In this document: positions 37,786 to 50,400 of the stretch, piece by piece
Layout: each line of letters starts with the position of its first letter
Position numbering within the stretch: position 1 is the stretch's first letter
Source of the DNA: Prunella strophiata
Taxonomy: Eukaryota > Chordata > Aves > Passeriformes > Prunellidae
Assembly (NCBI GenBank): GCA_036583965.1
Contig: JAZBQD010000014.1
Location: 47,285,990-47,349,989 of the forward strand
Length of the DNA: 64,000 nt
Reading direction: 5' to 3'
The notes under the pieces: model-generated
Database searches by the model: none
Told to the model about the DNA's origin: nothing
Seen by the model: the letters and a program-made list of their open reading frames with translations, nothing else
Program-made: the position numbers and the translations under genes

Positions 37786-39917
37786 CTTAAAGTACAAGAA
37801 AGAAAGGGTTAATTTAAATTGCAAATTGATAATTGTACACTTTAGGCTAGACTGGGAATGCAACTTTCCTTGCTCTTCTTAATCTAAATGACAGACTAAC
37901 AAGTTAACATTCCCCCATCAGGACAATAAAGCAAAAAATCTCTCTAGATTAAAAATAATTATTAGCTTATTCAAAAAGCACATTACATCTGCACTGAGAC
38001 CTAGATTGTCCATTTGACAATGCAAGGAAAGGCTTGCAAAGCTCTATGAACTACACAGAGAGAATAAGGCAATCAATTTGAAGAAAGGGAAAAACTCAAG
38101 ATTGGGAAGGAATGTAGCAAAACTGAGATAAACTTGTATTGATGTAATCAAATTAATAATGTATGAAATACACCCAAATGAGAGAAAAAGTGTAGGAGTA
38201 AACATACAGACCACAGTAATGGGCTAAGATGCAGGCTGACCAACCTGCCAGCCTTCAGAAAATAACCTGAGTGACGTGGTAGCGGTCCCCTGACACTCAG
38301 TCAGCCAGTATATTATAGAAGAACAGGAATATCCAGGCAACTAACAAGTTTGAGCTTAAATTCATAGAGTTCGTGGATTACTGAGAAGTACAAAAGCAAT
38401 CAAGATTTGGTTTTGTGGAAGAGGTAACCAAAGGAATATGCATTCACACACCACTGAGCTGTGGCAAACCAGAGTCCCCCACCCTCCATATTCTTCAACT
38501 CAGAATCAGAATTTTAGAAATGGCTGTAATGGGCCAGTTAGGGATTTAATGGAAACATTAAAATGGTCAAAGGAAAAAAAGAAAAAACCCTGTCAAGGCA
38601 AGAATCTGCAGTGACCTAAGTCTCCAAGAGTACATGCTTATAAACTCATCCTAATGAGTAAGTATGAAACTTGGCCATTTTGCGTTGAGCTAACGTATCA
38701 TAAAGGAGAATATTGTAACAACATGGAAAGGGGATTTCCTATGTATTCTTTAGTCTGTAACTAAAGAAAATATGCATATTTTTTAATATAAAGATTTGTA
38801 ATTAAAAAAAAGTAGTTTCAATGTAACAATTCTTACTTAGAAAAAAACCATGCAGATTTTGCGGGGGAAAACTAATTAAACTGTAAACAAAGTAACACAA
38901 CAAGATTTCACAATCAAAAAGCATCAGCCCAATCATCTCTACTAATCAAAACACTACTGCATCATGCTTAGAAATAAAGAAAGTTTCCAGACAGTCCAAT
39001 CTTCACCTATTTAAAAATGTTATGTCAAAGAAGAAGTCCAGATTCTATTACACACCCAATGGATGAGGAATTAGTGCCAGAAGTAAGAAAAACAGTGCTG
39101 CTGTTCATTCTCTTTTAAGATTATTCATATCCATTGATGATTTCACACTATCAAGGTAAAAAATACATCTAGATAATTATAGGTAGCTTGTTGTAAAAGA
39201 AACTACTCCACTGATCACTTCAGGTACAATTTAACAAATTTTCCAACAAATACTACTGGGACAAAAAGACCAACATGGTCTCTAAAAGGACTCAGTTCTC
39301 AATTTGCCTAACAAACCTCCAATGCTTTCCTTTTGTCCAGAACACTAACACCATTCTCAGATTGCTTTCTCCACGGTCATAAGCTTTTCCAGATTAAACT
39401 TCACACAAATCTTAAACTTTATGTTCTGGCCATGCTCACAGGCAACAAAGGATTCTTTTTCACAATAGTTTAAATATGAACTGGTTCATGCTTTTCTTGC
39501 TGCTTGATATTTTAGTTACTGCCACTAACATTTTCAGAAGATAGCCTTGACTGCCCACATTTATCTAGGTCAGAGTAACCCTGCTTGAAGCTACTTGACC
39601 AAACTGATAATTTTCTGTTGCAGGAAAGAAAGAGAGGGCTGGGGGAAACATTCATGTTTTAGACTCCCTGAAGATGTTACAGGGAATACAAAGATCAAAG
39701 ATCATCCCCTTCCATTACCAGTAGTAACTGCTCAGAAACCTTCAAGCCAACAAAACAGGAGCACACTGAGACCTAAAAAAGTAACTGTTACCCAAAGGCT
39801 TTTTTATTGACAACTCTGAAACGGCTTCTCCTTCGATTTGGCATTAGTGTTTGCAAAATCTATGAACAGAAGCATAAGCAAGGCACTTGCTTCACTTTGG
39901 AATTCCATTTGTGCTAT
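37786..39917. other. MDFIC intron between exons at 37.5 and 60.1 kb, left part
   Basis: Branch point and pyrimidine tract of the 37785 acceptor lie within 37786-37830. The rest is AT-rich DNA without a recognised element. Confidence 0.55.
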
Positions 39918-40310
39918 TGATGCCTTGAGAGGCTACCTAGAACAGAGGCTAGACAGTGTTAAAGGAATAAAGTATGTGTTTATTAAAAGGCCTTCAAAGG
40001 ATACACCTTGGGCAGTACAAGAGCATGGCCAAGGCTCCACCCAAGATGGACCCTGAGTCACACCTTTTCACACTTTTATAAGTTTTGGTCCATTTAAATA
40101 TTGGGGTTAATTGTCCAATTACAGCTTCATGTTATGAAGCCTCATCCTCCCAGATTGCTCTCCTCAATTTGCTGTTGTTTATACTTTTTGGACCTGAAGC
40201 TGCAACAGTGTCCTTGGTTCTTGGGCTGGAAAAGGATTGTTTTGTCTGACTAAACTGTGAGAAGAACTTGCTAACACTTTATACGAGGTTCACAGTTATA
40301 TATTCATGCA
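39918..40310 (-). mobile_element. solo LTR of an avian endogenous retrovirus, sense to MDFIC
   Basis: I recognise this sequence as an LTR seen repeatedly in songbird genomes. On the minus strand it starts TGCATGAATA and ends GGCATCA, giving the TG...CA ends. A TATAAAAG box lies at 40073-40080 and an AATAAA at 39979-39984, about 90 bases apart, as expected for U3-R-U5. No primer binding site or internal retroviral sequence follows on the left, so it is a solo LTR. No clear target-site duplication is visible in the flanks (TGCTAT versus GTACAG). The family name is not assigned. Confidence 0.8.
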
Positions 40311-40319
40311 GTACAGAAT

Positions 40320-41409
40320 CTGGAAAATATGAAAGATAAAACTTGAGGCATCACTATACATTTGATTAACATATCTAAACTCTCATAAAGGTCCCAAACT
40401 AAATTTTTAGGGAATTTTCTCCCATTTGAATAAATATTATTAAAAGTATACTACCAGGAACCCTTTGTGTAGATTCTCTTTCCATGTATGTGCAAAACAG
40501 TCAAAAATCTAAGTCCAATATCAGAAATTAAAATTTACTATCTAAAATTCAGTGCTTATGTCTACAGCACCCCATAGTTTTATCTTCATTATCCCACTTA
40601 AATGCAAATTTTGTAGTTAAGGAACAGTGTTTTTCACGTTTCATGTAATGTTTCCTCACCCTGCATTGCCTATAATTCCCTGCTATGGAGTAGTGCAGTT
40701 GTAGCAATGAACTAGAATTGCTGGCGAGCAGTTAACCTTCCTCAATAAACACAAGCAACAGACTTTTCTAGAAATTCTCTATGTCTGAATGTCGGTTTAT
40801 AAAATTGCTATCTATGACCTTTTTCTAAGCCAGTTAAATTGGTGGTGGCAGCTTACAAATTAATTGTATATTTTTGGGGCTTTGCTACTTGACAAAATAG
40901 CCAAAATTCATTCTTTAAAATTAGGTGTATTTCTGTCAAACTGTGGATAAATAGAAAGTCTTGGAAATCTGAACAGTTAGAGGGTTTTGCTTTTATTATT
41001 ATTTTTATTAACGGTTTAGGTATTTTTCTATATTTTCTTTTTTTTAATTTTAATTTTTTATTAAGTAATCCTGTTCCCAAAGTACTCTTACTTGCATCTT
41101 TTAGTATTAACATACAACTTTTTAGCTGACTGGCTTTACAGTATTCACGTGTGATACGCAGGTCAAATCAAAATGGAATAAAACCCCAAATGGATTAGTT
41201 ATCTCAATTTAAATTTATTTTAACTTTATTGATAATTTTGCACTAGGGAGACTTGAATCTTATGGTTAAAACACACTTGAAACCAATTAGGAACCATATG
41301 ACCGCATTCTAGCATAAAGAACAAAAGCAATTGACAGTTCCAAGATTAAACCACAACCACTCAGTTTAGAACAGAAATATTTTTACCTTATTTTTTAAAG
41401 GTTGTGTAT

Positions 41410-41454
<45 letters not shown>

Positions 41455-44400
41455 AAAGTTGTAATATGGAGAACGACACAATGCTTCTTAAAACACAGTG
41501 ATACCCAGGGACTCTCACTCTCTCTTTAATGATCCACTGCTCTCATTCAGCTGTCTTTCTTTTTTCAAATCTTTACATATGTGACAGCTCTCAAAAGTAG
41601 ACCATAGACCATCTGGCATTTTCCGAGGTGTAACTTGTGCAAATTCAGCTCTACTGGGAACACAATGCTATCTTCTGCCTGCGTTATAAAAGATACAATA
41701 GAATGTAGAACTTATGAGTTGTTTTGAATTATTCATTTTTTGCCTGTATATTCAAGAAATTTTACAAACTCTGCATTTTGTACTACATAATCACATGCGT
41801 TAAAGGTACAAAGAAACTTTTTGACACCTCTTTTCTACAGAAAGATGGCATTTTGTTTGATATGTGAACATTCAGCGCCTGTTATATCATTCTAAACAGG
41901 CCGTGTGCTGCTACAAAAGATCCCATTTTACACTCTATGTATGAGCAAAAATGTTATTCTTGATATTCACTAACTAATGCAATACACATCAAAATTTCAA
42001 ATGTGTGTTGGATGAACATTCAGCATCGTCAAATCAGGATGGTACTGGTCACTTACTCTATGTTAAAGATTTAAGAAAAAAAATCATTCCTCAGACAACA
42101 TAGAAAAATTGTCATTTCAAACATCTACAATAAGTAGTTTCAAAATGTCCTAAGAAATACCATGCTTTTCAGGTTAATATGTTTTTAATCTTTAGCAAAA
42201 CCAGTAGATGTAAGTCAATATTTTATACAGTGCTAACACTAGTGGATTTTCAATAAGAATGATAAATATTAGATTAATGATTCAATAGACTGAATCTTTT
42301 TTGATAGAAAACTAGTAGATAATATAGGTAGTAATAACTGCACATGAATCTGCTGCCTTGGAAAAGCAATAAAAAGGCAATATATTGCTATAGCATATAA
42401 TCTATTAGCGTGTTTCACACTTCCTTGTCGTTGGTTTCCTTGCAAAGTGGGCTTTAATACAGTAACATCTGCTATTATTTAACTGACTTTGCACAATAAT
42501 TTAATTGTAAGGTTACTATCTGGTGAATTCAAGTAGTAAACATTTATTATGGTTTTTGATGGTTTTGAAGTAACTATGCACATTCTCCTTCAGACTATAA
42601 AACCATAGCACACTTTAAACAAATATGCACATAGACATACACCCAAACTGCACACTGATTTACACCTTGCAAAGTCCCAGCTGTTCTTTAAAGAAAAATT
42701 CTGATGCATGCATTTAACAGAAAAATGTATGTCAACAGAGGGAAACTCTCAACCAAAAGAGGACCAAAAGAAGACAGTCTAAGCTATCATTAGGGATTTT
42801 ACACAAAACACAAAAACAAACATACACTGAATGCAGACTCCTCTGAGTCAAAGTGAATCAAAACAAAACATCAGGCGGGAGAGAAAAATTGAGACAGTTA
42901 ATTAGTAGCCTAATCACATCAAAAGCAATTCCAAGGCAGCTGATACAGACACCCATGGAGTTTTGCTAGTCTGGCCAATGAAAGTGATGGAAAAAAAAAA
43001 CTTTCCAGTTTACAGCCTGAATTATCTGACTACACGCCCAGATAGGGAAGAACAATTTTTTTCCTTATGTATGACACAATAGTTTACGATGACAAATCAG
43101 GCCACAGTAACAGTATTTTTGCAAGTGGACATGGGAAGAATAAAATACACAATGCCTGGTTGTAAAAACTGTAATGATATTTTCAAATATTGAGAAAATA
43201 CAACATATTGTTTCACTTGACAGTATTCTTAACACCCCTCTCTTCCCAAAACAGCTGCAACTACAATAAGAAGATGAGTTTATTTGGAAATACAGGGGTC
43301 CTGATTGGTTCCACTAACACTGAAACTCAAGATCTACACATTAATTTGAGCTGGAGCAACTGTTTGATCTCAGTGGACACTGCTACTACTCCCTCTGCAT
43401 GGATCACATGGAACAGACCATATGTAAGGGAGGTAAGAATCAGGCCTCTGGTTTTTATCAGTGCTTCTTCATAACATTGATTTAAGCATAAGGGGGAAAA
43501 TAAAGCAGATGACAGTCAAGATTTGCACTGTAAAACGATGGGGCTGCCTGAATTCTAGTGTAAAATTAAGGTGATTCTAAATTACTTCTGGAATAAACAT
43601 AAATTCTTTAGATATAAAAGGCAACATTTCTCACTGACTAGCAAAAAAACCTTAACTTTTCAAAAATATTATATATTGTGTGTATTATAGGCTCAATAAA
43701 CCTAAAATTTTACTGAAACTGAGAGAACTCAAGTATCTCAATCCTTCCCCATCCCCACTTTTTAACTAAATCCTGACTAGTCTCTAATATGATCTTCAAA
43801 CTACATCAATAGTTTTCTCTGCCTAGCTATCCAGAATATTAACATTCAGATTACAAGACGTACCTCTGAGTCAACCTGTGAAGTGGCTTTTGTCAGCAAT
43901 TATTTTTGAATATTTTCTGGGACATAAATAGCATATACTGCAGCTACCATATCACAGAAGGCATACATTAACTAAATAACAAGGTACCATCAAGGCACCA
44001 TCTATCTTTTAAAATCATTTTTTTACACTGAATTTTTTATACCATGCTGACTTTACAAGGAAAACAAAGTATCAACTAACAGCATCAACCACCTTTTTAG
44101 AATTCCTTCTTGTAAGACGTGAGGACATCTTCAAAATGAATACAATATATTATTATGAAACAGGATGTCCTTTGTAATGAAAATACTGTAGTAAAATTGC
44201 TGGTACGAGTTTTACAGGACCCACACTGAGAACACTTTGTTAGAATACATCTGAGAGCACATCCAGGGAACACCTGGTATAACAGAAATAAGGCTGGCAG
44301 GGGACAAAGGGAAAAGACATTTTATCCTGTCAGCTTTCACTTGGTGGAGGGTGGACAAGAATGGCAAACGTGTGCATGTGTGTGTATGGGCTGAGAAGCA

Positions 44401-47400
44401 ACACAAGTGCACAAGACAGTGCCCAAAGTACTCTTATATCTGTGCAAAGACACCTGCAGTGCCTGCCTTTGGAAGCACTGCAGGACTTTACACACTGTTT
44501 GAAGGGTTGCAGGAATTGTATAAAGATGTCTTTGACATACCCAGAGAGATGCAGTTAGTACAGGGAGGCATGAAAAGGGCTCGTAGCCAGGGTTTACAAA
44601 GTTGATAAGCATTCCAACTGACAATATGGGGTGACTTTCTCTACTTACAAATCCTACATCCTTCCTGATGTGATTTTGCACAATGAACAAATGGCTACTG
44701 ATTTTCTTTAATGACTGCAATAGCAAATTTTAAATCTTTGCTAAACTGAGTAAATCCCCTAACATTTTTAGTTACCTATCTTGTAACAATTATCTCAGAA
44801 TCAAAATACCCTTTGTCTTCTAATTACCATTAGACTGTCAGTAAATTATTCCTCTTTATCAAACACATCTTGCCATCATTAGCAATGTTTTTTCTGAGAC
44901 ACCTATGATAAACTTTGCAGATAATCTGGGAATTTTTGGTAGATCGCAATATAATTAGAAATAAAGAGAATTCACATAATGCACTGATTATTAAACATCA
45001 CCTACATAAAGTTGAATACAGTTCTTACTGTAGCACAATTTGTCACTTCTTGAGATTAAACAACAGGAACTCACTCACAAAATACCAAGAGCCAAACACA
45101 AACCAGGGCATTATAGGTAACAAGACGCCCATACACCTGGGGAATAAATCCCTACATAATGTTGCATTCAAAAGTGGGAAATTTTACCTCAAACTTTCCA
45201 CTTGCAACATTTCTGTATCCATTTTTCTTCTCAAGCATTCTGCCAGGATTGGAAAAGAATTGTACTGTATTTGCTCTTATGTTTCATAGCATTAGAACTA
45301 TGTACTGCAGTGGTAACAGTTGCACAGCCATGCAGAATGGCATGTTTACTCCTGGTCACCATTCCAACACTCCTAGGGCATATTTATGGAGTTTAATAGA
45401 TTCATTAGTTACTACTGCAGCTAGTTTGTTGTTTGGTTGTTTGTTGTTGCAGCTAGTTTGTGGGTTGGTTTTTCGTTTTATTTTTTAATTTAATATTTTT
45501 TTTCTTATTTACAGTGAGATGTTTAGTTATTTTGTCCTGTGTTTTCTACAGAGATAATTTAATAAGAGGCATCTTCATCTACTTGGGGTTTTCTTTGTTT
45601 GATTGGTTGTTGCTATATCTTCCTTTATAAAGCATAGTGGCTTGTGAAACATTGGCTCTCAGAAGTGAATAATCAGTGCATTAAGAATCAGAGAATTAGC
45701 TTTTTGCTAATTCTTAAAGTAATAAAGTAGATCTATTTCTTCAACACAAATAATCAGCAATTCCCTAAATGTGAAGACAGGCTCTGAAATAATAAAGGGC
45801 ACTAGGAGTGCAATACAATCCATCTCACTGAGGAACAGAATGCTTTGCTTCTGGTGCTCCAGTTTTAAAAGAAAGTTTCTCAACCACTAAAGGTAATCCA
45901 AGCTGCTGGCATGACATTACAGCAGTTATGCTATTTGTATCTGCTACAACATACAGTAATACCACTGCATAAAGATACACTTGTATTCAATGGAATTTGA
46001 CACATTAAGTCTCAAATACTTGAAATAGTTCTGATGCCCCTCACCATTGTGTTACTTGCTCCGAAATAAAGTAAAAAACATCAAAGAGAAGCTACAAACA
46101 ACAGGATATCACTTGCTGGGTTTTGCCTCATAAGCAGCACAGCAGGATGCACCAGACAGGAGAGATAACCTCAATGTCATTAACAGCCGTAACCTGAGCA
46201 AGTGCACAAACAGGTCCTCCTGCCTCCAGCACCTCCTGCTCCCTTCCTCAAAACCCCTGCAACCACTGACAAACTAGACTGTTTCACCACAGGAAAAAAT
46301 GTGGGATGGTGAGGCAACAGCTTCTCAGCCAAGCCCATTCAGCATTCACCTCAGAGTGAGAAGATATTCTGAGGTCAGGTTTATTTTCCACAGACCATAT
46401 ATACCGAGTGTCAACACATCAAGATCACAGTGGTCAGTTAAATTCATACAAAAAAAAAAAATTAAAAAAAAAAAAAAGCATATAAACTGGCTGTACTTGG
46501 TTTTAAGAAGAAGTCAAAAGGAAATGCTTGGAATGAGCAATTCCCTCAATGTTCACTGCTTACTTGATTTCTGGTCCTCAACTCATGTAAGTGACAGAAT
46601 TTCAGAAGATTCTAGAAAGTGCTCCACCTGAAGTGTGATCACCTGCTCTCAGTGCACCATCTTTTGTAATCTCTATAATTTTAATACCCAATGCTACTAT
46701 TAACAAAACTAATTGCAGAAATCAAAAACAGGAGTGAAAACATAGTAACAGCAATAGAGAGGATTATATAAAAAGATGGCAGGAAAACACAGAACATGAG
46801 TACAAATATAGTAATATATAAACCTGATAACTGAGTTTTTGATTCCATTGCTGCACTTATTTTCTCTCTGCTATTCTTTTTTTTGCAACCTACCTTTGAT
46901 GCTAAGTTTGGCATTGGCTGATACAAAGTACCAGAAAACCGAAGAAAAAAAGAAAGAAATAAAAGCACAGCTGCAAGAAAAATATAACAGGGGAAGCAAA
47001 TGGACAGTAACTCCAAATAACAGGCCAAAACTTGGGATTTTACATTATTAAAACAATAGTAGGGCAAAAACATCAAAAGAAAAAAGAGCCGATAGGAACC
47101 ACCCAGAAGAAGAGAACACTGGAAGCGAAGGAGACAAAGAGAAATAATACATAGTGAGCTGAGCCACTTCACTTCTGTCAGGGCAGAAAAGAGTATGGAA
47201 GAAGAAACAAAAAAAATCATGAGTAAAATCCCAGCAGATCTGAAGAATTTGCTACAGACTTTACAAGTAAAAAAGAATTAAATGATAACTCATTAGTTGA
47301 TAAGCAGTGAAACATAACAAAAATAAATACTTCACACTTATACAGTGATCAAGTGCTGAAGCAATAGCTCCCCTTCTGCTCAAGGTCAGAGAGGATCCTG

Positions 47401-50400
47401 GAGCCCAGGCCAAAAATCAGCCACACTCAGCAATAGCAGCATAATGGAAAATGGAAATTCTGTGTCAGAAAGGAGGGTGAGGACTTGAGGTCCACAACAA
47501 TAACTCTTCATGACCCATCTTTTCATAACTGCAGGCTTCATAGTTAACAGAGTGATTGCCAGTAGGAGAAAAAAGGTGTGGAAATATGGTAGAGAGAGCA
47601 GCAAATGTCCATCTATTTCCTGATCCTAAAAAAGTGAAGTATGAGGAGAAAGAGAAGCAGCATCTATCTGCACTAACAACACACTGAGAAGATTTAGTCT
47701 CATTTATGGATGTTCTTCAGCTGCAAGAATTCCCTTATTGGCAAGCAGGGTCCCACAGATGGATACAGGATACCCCTCACCAATCCACCAAGGTTCTAAG
47801 TCCATGGGCTGGATGAGTGGGGCTTCCCCATCCCAAAGCACTCCAGGGACCCCAGGTCACCAAAGGATTTTGAATCACACACAAAGTCCAGGCAGAGCTC
47901 CTGTGGTAAATGCTGTCTCATGGGTTGCTGTATGCCACTAATGCACCAGCTTGGCATCAGGATGACCCAGAAATGAGAGCTCTTTTTCCACCTTTGAACT
48001 AACTCTTTGGTGTACCTTGAAGTGATAAGGCACCATCTAACCCAAAATATTTTTGTGCAAGTTGTGCATGTAAGAAACTTGAGAATATACTTTGAAAAGT
48101 GCTCTTATCAGAGTCCTTGAAAAACCTACATTCTGTTTTTTTCTTTCAAATCCACAAGCAACCATGGACTGAAAGGGTGAATCTCTGTATCAGAGCTCAC
48201 TGTCTTTTCCCTTCCCCACCCCACAGGCAGTTTAACTTTGACTCAAAAACAGTTGCTTCATATGCTAAGGGAAAAGGCAACAGAGTCTTTCTGAACATAA
48301 ACCTTTTTCAACTGAGAGCTTTGTGTGTTAAATTGAAAACTGAATGCACTCAACATGCAATCATTGTCACTAATACTAAGGAAAAAAGGTAAATATTTTT
48401 TACTTAACTGCTTATTTATCACGTTCTACCAAAATGATCTCTTTCTTTCAGCAAGACCTCTTTCTGACTTGGCTGGAAAAACCCACACATCCTGGCCAAG
48501 TTTTCATAATGACCTCAATTACATGAATTCAATATAGTAATAAAAAGAAAAACTAAATAAGCTTTTGTCAGTTGCTCACAGGTCCATCCATTAAAGCAGA
48601 GCAAAAGTCAGATTGCTGACCGTGCCTGCTGAAGACCAAACTTCCTGTAAAAACGATGCACTTGGTTTCCTGAAAGGAAGCAAAGCATAAGCTGCTCAAA
48701 CAATACATAAGAAAGCTCTGATATCTGAGCCACACAGTTACAAATCTGTCCTGTTAGAAAAATATAGTGTCACATCAGTGACCAACAGCAACAAGCATAA
48801 AAATTCAGAGAAACAAATGCATTAACTCAATGGGAAAGCATCAGATTAGTTGAAACAATAGCTTGTTTAAATGGGATTAAATTATCTGTAAAACATCTTT
48901 CTTCCACAACTGAGCTAAAATTCTGATTCTCCACTCTGTTCATGAAACATGATAAAATTCCCTATGAAATTGTTGTGCTCAAATGATATTAAAAATATTA
49001 GTAAAATACTAGTTTTTATCTCTAACATGCAAATAGGGATTATTCTCATTCCAGCATGTTTAAAAAGCATTCAACATTACCTATGGAATAGGTAATTTTC
49101 ATTCTCTATTAAAAATAGTTCTTTCAACTTACAAAACTATGCAATTTGACCCACTGAAGTTTATTTGTTTCATCTTTTAGTTAAAATATTTTTATGTAGC
49201 ATTTAAATTTGAATTCGCTCCATGCTTGGAATCAGTTCTTCTTGCAACATTTGTTTTGGTTTTTTTAAAAACCTTTTGTCTTATTTAGATGACATATTTC
49301 TCTTTATTCATAGAAAAAAAAAATTCTTCTGCACTAATCACAATTACTTTTTTTTAATGGAGTGCAGATACAGCAATGAAATCTGTGCTGTGTCAGTATT
49401 ATTCACAATACTGAAAAATGTCCATTTATACATTTTAAAAACATTTCATTACAAGTTTTTACAATAAGCTGAAGGATACAGTTTAAGAGCTTTAAGAAGT
49501 CACAGCTGAGACAGCAAGCTTATCTTACCCACAAAGATCCAACATACAGCACAGCAACTGCTACATCAAACACAAGCCACCTTCTCCTGCTGCCTACGCA
49601 AGCCCTCAGCCACACAAAAGCATTCCCAGCATCATCAGCAACAGCAGCACCTGACCAGGCTGGTGACAGGTGAGCCAACCTGCTGCCTCCACCCCCCTGG
49701 GCTGTGCAGCTTTTCCCTGCCTGCCAAACACTGCAGCCTCACTTCTTGCATTTCTTGGCCCCAAACAAAAACACTAGGAAACCACTCAAACAACTGCTAT
49801 GGGGGACAGAACTACACAGTTTCTAATACCACCATATCCACTCTTCTGGAGAGTCCTGGCAATCTGCCATTTTATCTGCCATTTGGAATTAATTCCAGCA
49901 CCCCTTTCTTCCATGTTCCTTCAGTATAACAGGCTACATTTTACTGTGCCATAACGTTTTCTGAGGCTGCTAGAACTAACAACTCACAGTGGAATATTTC
50001 TCTACTACCTTTTATTTAATTAGCATTATGATATTTAGCCAAAATTCCCTATTTCTGTACAGTGCAGTACAGAGAAGCCAAACTACTCAAAAATCACCAA
50101 TATTTTATTTTTAAATACATCCTTTTTATTGGCTTCCCCAATTTTCAGTCTTTAACTTTCTGCTTTTGCCAGTAGCTACAAACTAAGACCAGGTTAATTT
50201 TTTTTATTTCATGAAAATTTAAATGTCACCTAATCACATGGCTCTAGAAGCTGAGTTTCATAGTGGGTTGTAAAATTTTACAGCTGGGGGTTTTGCCTGA
50301 ATTGCACAGTATCTCTACAAAATTCACTGTTAGTTCTCCAATAGTCAGATTACTCATACTAACAAGAAGGTTCATTGCTACTTAAAAAGCAGCTTAAATG

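Noticed and set aside
39600..39917. Internal retroviral sequence next to the solo LTR
   Set aside because: No primer binding site, polypurine tract or retroviral frame is visible on either side of the LTR.
46681..47220. 179-residue minus-strand open frame, the longest in the window
   Set aside because: It is rich in Leu, Phe and Ser as expected from antisense A-rich DNA. It lies inside an MDFIC intron, resembles no family I know and has no splice or repeat support. Hydrophobic stretches come from T-rich composition.
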